Below, one piece after another: positions 1-11,007 of a DNA stretch of 64,000 nt. The translations under genes and the position numbers were made by a program. The stretch lies in contig CM053800.1 of NCBI GenBank assembly GCA_028671895.1, positions 13,847,886-13,911,885 on the forward strand, given 5' to 3'. Under the pieces are notes generated by a model. That model was not told where the DNA came from. It saw nothing but the letters and a program-made list of their open reading frames with translations, and searched no databases. The stretch's first letter is position 1. Each line of letters opens with the position of its first letter. Origin of the DNA: Oenanthe sinensis. Lineage: Eukaryota; Streptophyta; Magnoliopsida; Apiales; Apiaceae.

Positions 1-352
1 CGAGATCTACAATTAAAAGACTAATTTTCTAGCTCTCTCATTTAACCCGTTGTCTCTCATATATATATACACAGAGAGAGAGATTTGGACAGATTCAAAC
101 TTTCTACCAATTTTTTTTTTGAATGGAGAGGATAATAAATTTTAAACGTTACTGTTGCAAGGTAAAAGTATGATTATTTTTACTTATTTAAGTTTCGATT
201 ATTTTTAATGATTATATTATTTAAAATAATCGATTTTTAAGTATAATCAAAATATTAAAAATATACTGTATATTTTTGACAATAATCAAAACATTACTCG
301 TATTAAACAAACCAAATCCAAGCATGTCCTGTACTCGGTACTCCTGTGTGTT

Positions 353-360
353 TATATATA
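353..360 (+). promoter_or_regulatory. Putative TATA box of the acyl-activating enzyme gene
   Basis: TATATATA lies about 140 bp upstream of the ATG at 499, directly before a CT-rich leader. Spacing and context fit a plant TATA promoter. No experimental support is visible. Confidence 0.45.
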
Positions 361-424
361 TGTGAAACTAAAACAGTCCTTTACTTCAGGTAGTATCCAA
401 CACGAACACAAAAAGGAAACTAAA

Positions 425-464
425 TCTCTCTCTCTCTCTCTCCCTCTCCCTCTCCCTCTCTCTC
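425..464 (+). repeat. CT microsatellite in the 5' leader
   Basis: This is an almost pure (CT)n tract with CCCTCT variants, ending 35 bp before the start codon. CT-rich tracts are common in plant 5' UTRs. This one is likely length-polymorphic. Confidence 0.85.
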
Positions 465-498
465 GACGTCTATTTTAACTAATTTGACTCAAACAAAG

Positions 499-3400
499 AT
501 GGGTGCAGCTACAAAAAACATGGATGTAGATATAGATGATCTTCCAAAGAACTCTGCAAACTACACGGCGTTAACTCCACTTGGATTTCTCGAAAGAGCA
601 GCTCTGGTTCATCCTCACCGTCCATCTCTTATACATGGCTCTCTGAAGTACACGTGGCATGATACTTACACACGTTGTCGCCGTTTGGCTTCTGCTCTTC
701 GTAAACGCTCCGTCGCCGCCGGCAGTACGGTACGAAGTCAACTTTTATTATCTTTCGATAGATAATGCTACTTTAAATAATTTTAAATATTTTTTGGATA
801 GCAAGTGGTAAAAGCTTATCCTGTCGTCTCGGTTCGGGTTCGACTCTAGCTCAGCCAACAGATACTCGTTATAAGCCTACCTATTAAAAATAAATAAATA
901 AAACTTCACGCACGCATGTTTGGCTCCCGTTGGGCCGAAATCTCGATAAATGACGAGAAATATTCGCTAGGCTAAGAACTCGATTTTTTTGGATTATAAA
1001 TTTTGAAAAGTATAGAATATTTGGAGATTAATGTTTATTGTTGGAGGAGAATATGATCTTCATCATTGTCATTGATGATGCCATTTCTGTTGACCGGAAT
1101 TAACCTAGATGTAGATCACTATTTTCGACATCGTATATAATTAGCAGAGTCGAGTAGGGCTCTATAGACAATACAAAAAAATACGAGGAGCCACTTCAGT
1201 TATATTTGTGCAGTACAGTTTATCACGAAAATGGAAATGGATGTGTCTTTATGAAGTAGGAAATTTAGTCACATTTTACTGAATACAACATAGATTATTG
1301 TACAAAATATATTGGTTCTCGATTATATATAGATTGGTCCTCATTTGAACCCAATTTGTATATGTATTTGAATCATTAATCATATTCTGGCATGACTCAT
1401 TTCAAATTTACGAATGTGATTTATTAAAAAGAGCAAGCAGAATCGTCCTCTCAGATATTCTTTCATGTTCTTGTTTGGATTATTAGAAATTAAATATGAT
1501 CTATTTATCACTTTTTTTGACTTGATTCCGATCCAATCTTCATTTAGCACTGTTTGTATCCGTCCCTGTTGTCAAGAATGTCAATTATTATTTTAAATCT
1601 AATTTTTCTTTTCAACATAGAATTAAACTATAGATGGAAAGCTACCAATTTTTATATTGATGAAATTTGGGCATGATCATAGAACTACATTAATATATGC
1701 AGTGCTGATTGCTGAGTATATACTATCCTGAATTCTGAAGAAACAACTTTGTACTTTCACTGATAACTAGAGCATCCAAGATAAGCATAGCTTTGCTTTT
1801 GCTTAACAGTTAGGTATTTCTTAAAGGTTTATAATAAAAGGTACTATCATCACATTCCACAGTAAGCAGTTGAGGCATCGCATTTGGCCCTCAAATCGGA
1901 TCGCAGTCATTAATGTAATAATATAACGCGTCTTACCATTGAAACTTTGATATTTCCTTCCATGAGAAAGAGGTATATAAACTTGTGGAGTTTTATAACT
2001 TTTTCAATTATATTAGGGGCTTCTATAAGATAGAGGTGAAGGCCTGGCCTGCTGCTAAATGGCATTAGCCCTCTCTACAAATATGCTAAAAGTTACCATA
2101 ACTTACCTGGTTATACAGTGAAACTGATAGATTCTTTCGTATTTTGTAAACCTAATACGAACATGTTAAACAGTTGTCAAACCCCCATATAAATTTAAAA
2201 CAAAGTGCTAAACAACCATTATAGGTCTTTAAGGTCGTCATACTTTATGTGTAAAGTATGTACCAAAGGTTCACATGCACCTCATTATGTAATAAACTTT
2301 GAAATTATGAGCTTCCGCTATCTTTTCCCATTTCTTGAGTTGGATATGTTTACATAGAAGTGAATTAGTTTCCCTCTACAATATCCCACAACTACAACTA
2401 AATAAAAGTTTATACGAAGCTCAGTAAGACTAATGAATTTTCAAATTTTGAATGCATAGTTCACTAGTCCTCTTCAAAGTTAGGATATGCATAAAGCATA
2501 ATATATATATAATTTTTTTTTCCTCCTATATATCCTTTTTCTCTTACAGTTACTTCAAGGCTCAGGGTAACTGGCTTACTTCTATTTTTCTCTAAATTGT
2601 GTTTTCAGGTAGCAGTGATTGCACCAAATATTCCAGCCTTATATGAAGCTCATTTTGGAGTTCCAATGGCTGGGGCAGTTATAAATGCTATAAACATTCG
2701 TCTAAATGCTTCAACTATTTCATTTCTCTTGGGGCATTCGTCTTCTGCAGTTTTAATGGTGGACCAAGAGTTCTATATGCTGGCAGAGGAAGCACTGAAT
2801 ATTTTGGCAAAGGAAAGCAAAAACAATTATAATCCTCCAATTATGATTGTCATTGCTGATGAAAGCTGTGATCCAAAAGTACTGCAATATGCTTTAGGAA
2901 GAGGAGCAATTGAATATGAGAAATTCCTAGAAAATGGTGATCCAGAATATCCCTGGAAGCCACCGCAGGATGAGTGGCATAGCATTGCCCTGGGTTACAC
3001 TTCTGGTACAACAGCCAGTCCCAAAGGGGTAGTTTTGCATCATAGAGGGGCTTATCTCATGGCTTTGAGTAATGCAGTTGTATGGGGGATGAATGAAGGA
3101 GCTATATACCTGTGGACTTTACCCATGTTTCACTGCAATGGTTGGTGTTTTACTTGGACACTTGCTGCTCTTTGTGGGACAAGTATATGCCTCCGACAGG
3201 TACTTTCTTGACATTTTCACTTCATAAATGGATGACACATGAGCTAGGCTCACAAGTAAATTTGTTAATGCTCCAGTAGATTTGATGTTATCATGGTCTG
3301 CTTTGTCATTCATGATTCATCAGATCCTTTAGAGTGAAGGCCAAACTTTGTACTATTGATGTAGGCTGCTTCCTAAGGATAATATATTTCCAAATCAGAT

Positions 3401-4606
3401 TTTCTATATATGTCAACACCAGCTCTCTCAACTAACGGTCATATTACTGCTTGTGCAAGTCTCTCCATTTTTTTAAATAAGTCTGAAGTGATGTTTTAAA
3501 TTTGTAGAGCCTTGATTTCTCTTCATCTGATGGTAAATAAGCATTATGTTCAAGTGAAGTTTGACATGTTCGAACACTTCTCTGTTCGAACTTGGCTTCG
3601 ATATATATTTTCAGAGTTAATTGTTGATTAATACATGTATATAGTCAGTTTAACTCACATATATAGTTCCGTATTCTGTTAATATATATGCTCCACTTGT
3701 TTAATGTAGGTAACAGCGAAGGCTGTTTATTCTGCAATTGCCAACCATGGTGTGACCCATTTCTGTGCTGCACCCGTGGTGCTCAATACCATAGTAAATG
3801 CCCCGCAAAATGAGACAATACTTCCCCTCCCTCACATTGTACATGTAATGACTGCTGGTGCTTCTCCACCCTCTTCCGTTTTAATGGCAATGAGCCGACA
3901 TGGCTTTCGTGTCACCCACACTTACGGACTCTCTGAAACATATGGTCCATCGACAGTATGTGCATGGAAACCTGAATGGGACACGCTACCTCCTGAAAAC
4001 CAAGCCCGATTAAATGCAAGGCAGGGTGTACGATACGTTGGCTTGGAGGGTTTAGAAGTCGTCAACACTCAGGACATGAAACCTGTCCCAGCAGATGGAA
4101 CCACAATTGGTGAGATTGTATTTCGGGGTAATATTGTTATGAAAGGTTACCTGAGGAATCCTAAAGCAAATGCGGAGGCCTTTGCAAATGGTTGGTATCA
4201 TTCAGGTGATCTTGCTGTTAAGCATCCCGACGGGTATATAGAAATTAAAGATAGATCAAAGGATATCATCATATCAGGAGGTGAAAATATCAGTAGTGTG
4301 GAGGTTGAAAATTTTCTATACCAGCACCCTGCAATTCTGGAGGCAGCAGTGGTGGCTAGGTTAGACGAGCAATGGGGAGAATCTCCCTGTGCCTTTGTGA
4401 ATTTGAAGGACAATCTTAATAAATCTGATGAAAAAAGAATGGCAGACGATATTATGAAGTTCTGCCGGGCTAAATTACCTAAATATTGGGTTCCGAAATC
4501 AGTGCTGTTCGGGCCATTGCCAAAGACTGCTACTGGTAAAGTACAGAAGCACTTGCTGCGGGATAAGGCAAAGGCAATGGGACCATTACTGAAGAGTAAA
4601 TTATAA
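499..4606 (+). CDS. Peroxisomal acyl-activating enzyme (AMP-dependent acyl-CoA synthetase, AAE1/AAE11/AAE12 clade)
   Basis: Three exons, 499-729, 2609-3199 and 3710-4606, join in phase 0 at canonical GT-AG sites and give 572 aa, the usual length for plant short/medium-chain AAEs. The ATG at 499 is chosen because it follows the CT leader and begins the conserved N-terminus. Visible motifs are the P-loop AMP-binding signature YTSGTTASPKG (about residues 207-217), TYGLSET (A5-like), GWYHSGD and KDRSKDIIISGGENISS (A7/A8 hinge), and a C-terminal PKTATGKVQK with the adenylation lysine. The last three residues are SKL, a classic PTS1, so the enzyme should be imported into peroxisomes. Family members convert a carboxylate, ATP and CoA to an acyl-CoA, AMP and PPi; relatives act on butyrate, branched-chain, hexanoate or aromatic acids. 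The substrate cannot be read from sequence. No break was seen, so it is probably functional. Confidence 0.93.
730..2608 (+). other. Intron 1 of the acyl-activating enzyme gene (1.88 kb)
   Basis: It starts with GT after ACG (T77) and ends TTTTCAG before GTAGCAGTG. It contains a SINE remnant near its 5' end (796-905). The rest is AT-rich with no coding potential noticed. Intron 2 (3200-3709, 510 bp) is canonical GT-AG with nothing else recognisable. Confidence 0.85.
796..905 (+). mobile_element. tRNA-derived SINE remnant (copy 1)
   Basis: It has an RNA polymerase III A-box-like TAGCAAGTGG (799-808) and a B-box-like GGTTCGACTCT (837-847), about 30 bp apart as in tRNA-related SINEs, followed by an A-rich tail with TAAATAAATA. 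The body aligns with the reverse complement of 8961-9037 (shared GGATAG, AAGTGGT, TTATC, CTGTCGT, GGTTCGACT and GGCTCA/AGCTCA blocks), so both are copies of one family. No target duplication was identified. Confidence 0.6.
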
Positions 4607-4830
4607 GCATGAGTTGCATGACCATAGCTGTAATACTGGTTCTCTCATAATTTCCACTTGTTTAAACTATTGGTCATTTTGATACTTGTATAAACTAGAC
4701 TTTTTTTCTTGGTGCATATAGATTTATGTATCAGTAGAGAAGAGCTTAATTAAGTCATTGTTACTATTAAGTTGCTGCAAGTCTGTAATATCTGCACTGT
4801 GATAAGCTGAAGAGTGAAGCAAATAAAGCA
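4607..4830 (+). other. 3' UTR of the acyl-activating enzyme gene with AATAAA signal
   Basis: The stretch after the stop codon is T-rich, and AATAAA occurs at 4822-4827, a plausible near-upstream polyadenylation element. Cleavage is expected shortly downstream. Confidence 0.5.
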
Positions 4831-5161
4831 TGTATTCAACTAGTCTGCTGATTCGATAATCACAATTCTGAAACGATTTTGTAAATTATAAGCATATCCC
4901 GGTACAATATAGATAAGTAAATATTCAAAAAAAGAATAATTAAACTCGTTAAATTAATAATATTTTCTAATTCAAACACAAGAGAAACCGAATATTTATC
5001 AGTCCTAATGTATTTAATTATACCTGAAAGTTATGTTATGTCCTAATTATCCATCCCACACGTATAACAAAAAAATTATTTTTTTTTAAAGAAAAAGTTA
5101 AATATTTAAAATTTTATTTAAGGAAAAAGTTTTAAATTTTTTTATGAAACTACTTATTATA

Positions 5162-5200
5162 CACTACTAGTGAAAAAAACCGTGATTCACGTCGGCCTCA
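5162..5200 (+). mobile_element. Putative terminus of a CACTA (En/Spm-like) DNA transposon
   Basis: The sequence begins CACTACTAG, then GAAAAAAACCG and CACGTCGG. CACTA at the extreme end followed by an ACGTCGG motif is typical of plant CACTA elements. The matching opposite end was not found, so this may be a solo terminus or a remnant. Confidence 0.4.
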
Positions 5201-6910
5201 TAATAAATTTTAAATTTATTAAAAATTTTCCCACAAAGTTACATTACTGATAATTAAACTGCATATGATAAAATTTGATGTAACAAAATTATATTAAACA
5301 AAAATAGTAGTATTAAATTTATAAATATTACAAAATCAAATAATAATTTCAAAATATATATGTGTATTATAATTCACAATTTACTAATTTGTTATGATTT
5401 TAAGATCTTTTTTTTCTCCATCCGCCGCTAACAATATCAATGTCACCAATGTAGGTCAAGCAGCTCACGACATCTAGATAAGTATTAGTAATATTATGTA
5501 AATATTAAAGAATATAATTTAAAATTATATGTATGTGTGACTTATAATATTTTATTTTAGCAAAATACCTAACAGTATATTAGTATCATTAACACGTGCT
5601 TCAATTATATCGGGACATATGAACTCAAAGCCATGTAGTGGTATGTTGTTGATTCCTTCTTCCAACGTTTTTGGGGTCGTTGTACGTAGAAACATCACTT
5701 TAAACTCACATGACAGTGGTCTATATCGGCCTGCACTTGCAACTATTTTTAAGTTTTTAATGTTATATAAAGACCTTTCTTCCAAAATATGTTTGAATAA
5801 AAAAAGTAAATGTTTTTGAATCGTTGGATGGATAAGATTTTCCTATCATAAATTAAAGTATCAAAATTTAGTACTAATGCATAATTGTAATAAATTAATA
5901 AATAACAAAAATTTATTAACCTTCACATCAATTAAAATCATGTCAAAGACTAAATTGATCACTTGTTTATGTATTGATTGCATTCCACATCCTACATACT
6001 CTCACTTTTATAATGCAATCGTCTCTATTTTTATTCAAAGCATTCAAGAGAGTATAATTCATGATGTATTAGACGTTGAATTTAAATAACTCTGTGATAA
6101 ATTTGTTGTGATTTATTTTTTGATGCTCGATTTTTAATTTATATAAGTGATGATCTATTATTTTTTAGATGGAAACACATTAAATTTAGGTAAAAGAATA
6201 AATTAACTTTTTTTTATTATAGATAGCATCTTTTTGAAAAATCAAAATAATTTCGATTTTTAATAATTTAATGCCTTTTCTAAAATTTCTAATTACCTCA
6301 CGTATAATAATGTTTTTTCTAAAATTTTGAAACTTATCTTAAGGATAATAATTTACTTTACTTGAGGAGAAAGTTTAAGAGAATATAACGTAACATAGAT
6401 TTTTAATAATTTGGAGAAATTTTAGGAGAATATAAAATAACTTAGATTTTTTTTATAATTTTTAATATTTACTAATTCAAATATTCGAGAAAATTAGAAA
6501 AATACATTAGGACGATTTGAGAGCTGATTGTTGATCGTAAAATATGCACTACAAAGCTTTGAATGTAATTAGTCGGTTTCATTTTCGTTTACAGTTACAA
6601 AGTGATGATGATTATTGGTCGAGATTGTGGTGGTAAATTTAAATTTTAAAATAAAACAAGTTGAAAAATTAAACCGAATTATTAATTTAAAATGAAGGTA
6701 GTGCTTAGTGCTTGCTCTAATTCACGTAACTAAGATGATGTATATCAGGTACTATCACATTTTTAATATTTCATATCGTTTTCTCATGGAGAAGAAGAGT
6801 GATACGATTTGACTACTGCTGCTCATATATTTTATCACTTTGATTAGTTCACTGTACTTGTGGTCCGTATTTTTTTTGTCAGACAAGGGTCCGTATATTA
6901 TAATTTATTA

Positions 6911-7137
6911 TTCCCTCTGTTTTTTTATATAAGCCATTCGACTTTACACGTATTTTTAAGTGTTTTGGTTGTATTAGTATAGTTAAAATAATTTTTTCAT
7001 AATTTTTTTTATAAATTAAAATTTTGATTATATATTTTTATTCAATGAAATAAAAATTAAAAATAACAATTTTAATTAGGCAATCAAAACACCAAAAAAT
7101 GTGCGCAGAAAAGTCAAGCAACCACTATAACATGGAA
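6911..7137. mobile_element. Stowaway-like MITE (227 bp)
   Basis: The element is flanked by TA on both sides (6909-6910, 7138-7139). The left end TTCCCTCTGT...CGACTTTACACG...GTGTTTTGGTTG and the reverse complement of the right end TTCCATGTTATA...TGACTTTTCTGCGC...GTGTTTTGATTG form long imperfect terminal inverted repeats around an AT-rich core. The CTCCCTCTGT-type end is characteristic of Tc1/mariner Stowaway MITEs. Confidence 0.65.
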
Positions 7138-7164
7138 TAATATTTAATTATACGAATTTTCTAG

Positions 7165-7295
7165 ACTAACAACTATATTTTTCTGATGAGTTGTCAAATT
7201 TTTATTAGTTCTCTTCTCACTAATAATAATACTCATGTAGGCACAAAAAATCTCGCCAATAAAAAAATGTTAACTCATCAAAAATAGTTGTTAGT
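7165..7295. mobile_element. Short inverted-repeat element (MITE-like, about 131 bp)
   Basis: ACTAACAACTATATTTTTC plus TGATGAGTT on the left mirrors AACTCATCAAAAATAGTTGTTAGT on the right, giving terminal inverted repeats of about 30 bp. A clear target duplication was not seen, so the superfamily is unresolved. Confidence 0.55.
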
Positions 7296-7864
7296 GTACA
7301 TCGCGCACACTAAAAAGATCCTTAATTATATATATGCTCCTATATATTTGAATATTTTTTTTAATATAATATTTAGGTCTCGATTTAGGGTCTCAAATTT
7401 AATCGAGACCGGTCAAAAGACAATTAACAATCACCAATGCATAAATAATGTTTGTAGAAAACAGTCAATCATCAATAATTTTTAAGTTCGTACTGAATTA
7501 AATGTTGATCAATTCTATACGCAAAGAAGATTGAAAATGATGAAAGGTTGGTGAAAGGATATTCATAAAATGTTTAAGCCCTTGTGTTTCTCTTTCATTA
7601 TGAACTATTTATAAATTAAAAAATATATACATTTTTTAAATTTTAAATTATTTATAAAGTAAATATATATTTTAATATTTACATACATATTACTAAAAAT
7701 ATTAATATTTTAATTTCTTAATCTTTATGGCTAAACACACTTATATTTTGTAAATTGTAATATTCGATGTTATTTTTTTATTTTGCAAATTTTTTTATTT
7801 TATATTAAATATGTATTTTGTCAGAAACATAATTATTAAATTTATATATATAAAGGACTAAGTT

Positions 7865-8180
7865 GGTGTATTCAATCCTGTTTTGACACCACACTTTAAA
7901 TTTCAGGGGTATTCAATCATAATTTTAAATAATTCTTTAAAATTTGGGGTATTCAGTGTGAATTATTATATTAAAATATAGGGGTATTCAAAAATATTAA
8001 CACGGATGGAGTTTAAAGATTCCCTTGGATTTTCCTATTTTTGATCTTTTAAAATCTTACCTAAATATAAAAGGTCGTGAACTCTATAAATTATCTATTG
8101 ACATGAAATCTTAAATCAAATACAATCAATAAAAATCTGTTAATTATTAATAATATTTTAATTTTGAATTGAATACATCC
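7865..8180. mobile_element. MITE-like element with GGTGTATTCAAT ends (about 316 bp)
   Basis: The left end GGTGTATTCAATC and the inverted right end GGATGTATTCAATTC match. Three further GGGGTATTCA copies lie inside, at about 7910-7990. GGTGTATTCAAT-type ends occur on widespread plant MITEs. The target duplication is not clear. Confidence 0.5.
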
Positions 8181-8960
8181 TTTAAAAGTTATGGAATTTA
8201 TATCATATGTCTCATGAAGCGATTTATAAATATGTCCATTTTTATATTTGTTTTATAAATTTGTCTCATTACCTTATTAACACACTTAAATATAGATATT
8301 AAAACTAATATAACCTTAGATTTACTTAAGTACTTTATATATGACTTCTAACTAATAATTAATGAGTTGATATATAATTATTTTATTTTCGCAAATCTTA
8401 ATTTTATAGTAATTAAATTTTTTTGAAAATGGGTGTTGTAATACATATTTTTTATTATGTAATTATTTGAATAATGATATAATTAAATTCTCGAATCTTA
8501 TTATATGTATATATAAAATATGGGTTGGTTATATCTTAATACTATTTATCTTTTTATTTTCATTTTTAATTATATTTTTTTGTGAAACCAAAATTGTAAG
8601 AATAAATTTTATTTTGAACTTTATATGTTTAATGTATATTAGAATTATGCAATAAAATAATTTGATTTCAAATTTAGATTTAGAGGATTGAATTTATAAA
8701 TATTATTTAAATATTACATTTATTTTAAAATTTTAATTATTTCAAGTCTAAAATTATTAAGATAAGAAAATTGTGTATATGACATATTTGAAAATATAAA
8801 TTAAAAAAGATATATTTGTAAAGAAATTTTAAATTTGGGACATATCATAAAAAGTTAAAATTATTTTTTTGTGACTAATTAGGCTTATAACCTTACAAAG
8901 TTAAAATTATATTTTTAAGATTAATTTAGCTTATAACCTTACAACTTAGTATCTGTTCTA

Positions 8961-9037
8961 AGAAATTCTCGGGTGAGCCATAGTCGAACCACGACAGATG
9001 ATAAACTCTCAACCACTTAAACTATCCAATCGTGCTC
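8961..9037 (-). mobile_element. tRNA-derived SINE remnant (copy 2)
   Basis: On the minus strand, an A-box TAGTTTAAGTGG (9024-9013) and a B-box-like GGTTCGACTAT (8990-8980) have the spacing of a tRNA-related pol III promoter. The sequence is homologous to the SINE copy in intron 1 of the enzyme gene. No complete tRNA cloverleaf was recognised, so it is not called a tRNA gene. Confidence 0.6.
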
Positions 9038-9113
9038 AAAAGTTAAAATTGTTGATTTCCTTAAATGTGTGATATTTCCATTATTGTTGAGTCGGTCTGG
9101 TTCTGGTTCTGCT

Positions 9114-10252
9114 TAGTGATGCACAAAAAGCCTGATGTGCCGGGCTTTATCCGGGCTATAAAAATCCCGGGCTTTTTTTTAAAAAAATCGGGCCAGACTT
9201 TTTTGACAATCGGGTCGGGCCGGGCCTGTCATGAAAATATGAGGCCTGTTTGCGGCCCGCGGGCCGAGCCGGATCGGGCCGGGCCGGGCCGGGCTTTATC
9301 CAAGCCTGGATTTGAAAAAAAAATCATGGATTAGGGACTTCACCTAGTGCATTTGTTGTTGGTTTGTGCAGATGTAGTAGGCTATAGAAACACTCAACAT
9401 ATGCACACGCATTGCTAAGTCAAATCTGGACTTTTGTAAGCCCTTGGGGTGATTCGTTGCAAACAGTCTCTTATTGTTTTACTATGGGACTAAAATCTAG
9501 ATTGTCACTTCTTAATTATGTTAAGACAAATGGTATATTGACAAATGGTTTAGGGGATCAATCATTGATCACCAAAGAAGAGAAACTAGAATTTTTTTTT
9601 TACTTCACCAAATAACTCCCTACATTAATTTTGAATTTAGGGCTGCAAATGATGCTATATGCCAACCAGCAGAGGGAAATGATTTCTTGCATACTGTAGA
9701 TCTTGGAATGAAACATACCCTTCAATGGTCTTACTTGGTGAGAACATGTCAAAGAAAGTAGAGATTCCTTCAAGATAATCCTCCAAGCAATCAAGAACCC
9801 AGAACCAACACTTCTTACAGTTGTGGAACAAGATGCAAACTTTAATGGACCCTGCTAAGTTGCTAACACCTTTTGCTTTTTGTTAATTAAGAGTTAAAAA
9901 TCATTTTATGAGAGAAAATATCAAGTCATGCAACTCGGGTTATATAAAAATTGGGTTTTATCCGGGCCCAACTCGGGCTTTATCCAGGCCCAACTCGGGC
10001 TTTATTAAGGCTTTATATAATCCGGGCTTTTATCCGGATTTTTAAAAATCCGGGCTTAAAACCGGATTTTTCGGGCTTCGGATCGAGCTGGTTTTTTAGC
10101 AAAAAAGGAGGCCTGTTTAGGGCCCGTGGGCCGAACCGGATCGGACCGAGCTTTTTTTCGGATCGATTTTTTCGAGCTTTTTTTCGGATCGGACTGGTTC
10201 TGCTACATATTTTTCGAGCTTTTTTTCGGATCTGATTTTTTGAACATCCCTA
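9114..10252. mobile_element. Non-autonomous hAT transposon (1139 bp) with 8-bp target duplication
   Basis: The ends are TAGTGATGCACAAAAAG (left) and the reverse complement TAGGGATGTTCAAAAAATC (right), an Ac/hAT-type TAGGGATG terminal repeat. The flanks are identical 8-bp target duplications GTTCTGCT at 9106-9113 and 10253-10260. Subterminal regions (9135-9310 and 9940-10235) are crowded with CCGGGC, GGGCCGG and TCGGGCTT motifs, as in hAT transposase-binding regions. The core (about 9330-9920) has normal base composition and no transposase homology that I recognise; it could be a captured fragment. The element is therefore non-autonomous. Confidence 0.85.
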
Positions 10253-10260
10253 GTTCTGCT

Positions 10261-10847
10261 ACATATTTTCTATTATGTATTTAAAATTTAACTAGCTTAT
10301 TATAACCTTTGCAGGGGCTAGTTATTTTATTTTTTTTAAAATATTATTCTCATTTTTGTCAATATTTTTTAAAGATTTTTGTTAATTTTTGTTGTACTGA
10401 TAGAAATCTATTTGGTTTTTTTAATTAATTTTTTTAATGTTTAAATGTTTTAATAACATGTGTGAAACACGCTAACTATTCTATTTAATTCATTTAATTT
10501 TTTTCATTTCTTTCAAATTTTTTCTTTTTAAGATTTTTATCGATTTTTGTTTTTGTAATTTCAAATCTATTTGATTTTTTCAAATTAATGTACTTGATAT
10601 CTAAATCTTTTGAATATTAAAATAAGTGTATCAATAATCTTATATTTATTTTGTTAAAAAATAATGGTATTTCAATTTTTCATCAGGACAACTCAAATAG
10701 AGCGAACTACAATTTTCTACAATTTTGTGAACGGTTAATTATGTCTGAAGTTAATTTTATAGAAATATTAGTATTAACAATATCAACGATCCTTTACTAT
10801 ATGAACTATCCGGTGATTGTTCCATCTCATTCAATATATCAACCATT
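10261..10847. other. AT-rich spacer
   Basis: Nothing recognisable was seen between the hAT element and the LINE target duplication apart from T-rich low-complexity sequence. Confidence 0.6.
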
Positions 10848-11007
10848 ATGTAATCAACAATTAGCATAAATAAAAAATACTTCTACAAATTATTTTGAGA
10901 GTCTTGTCTATTGACATGGCATGTGAGTCTTTTTTTTAAAGATCTGTGTGTCTATTCTGTTTTTCCATTTTTTTAGTCTTTACTACTAGTAATCAGAATC
11001 GTTTTTC

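Larger units (their letters stand above)
1..498 (+). promoter_or_regulatory. Upstream region and 5' UTR of the acyl-activating enzyme gene
   Basis: This is AT-rich DNA with a TATA-like stretch at 353-360 and a pyrimidine-rich CT tract just before the start codon. No ORF or recognisable transposon was seen from 1 to 350. The transcription start is inferred to lie about 25-40 bp after the TATA stretch, so roughly 385-400. Confidence 0.55.
4840..9105. other. AT-rich intergenic spacer with MITEs
   Basis: No host gene was seen here. Short ORFs in this interval are chance products of AT-rich DNA. Recognisable items are a CACTA-type terminus, three MITE-like inverted-repeat elements and one SINE copy, listed separately. 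Confidence 0.7.

Noticed and set aside
5552..6089. Short ORFs on both strands in AT-rich spacer
   Set aside because: Each is under 80 codons, with no recognisable domain, no splice partners and AT-driven composition.
8961..9037. Possible tRNA gene on the minus strand
   Set aside because: A- and B-boxes are present but no cloverleaf with paired acceptor stem was recognised. The homologous copy in an intron makes a SINE more likely.
9135..10235. GC-rich CCGGGC-type repeats as a CRISPR-like or regulatory array
   Set aside because: The repeats are irregular and lie in subterminal zones of a hAT element with inverted ends and an 8-bp target duplication.
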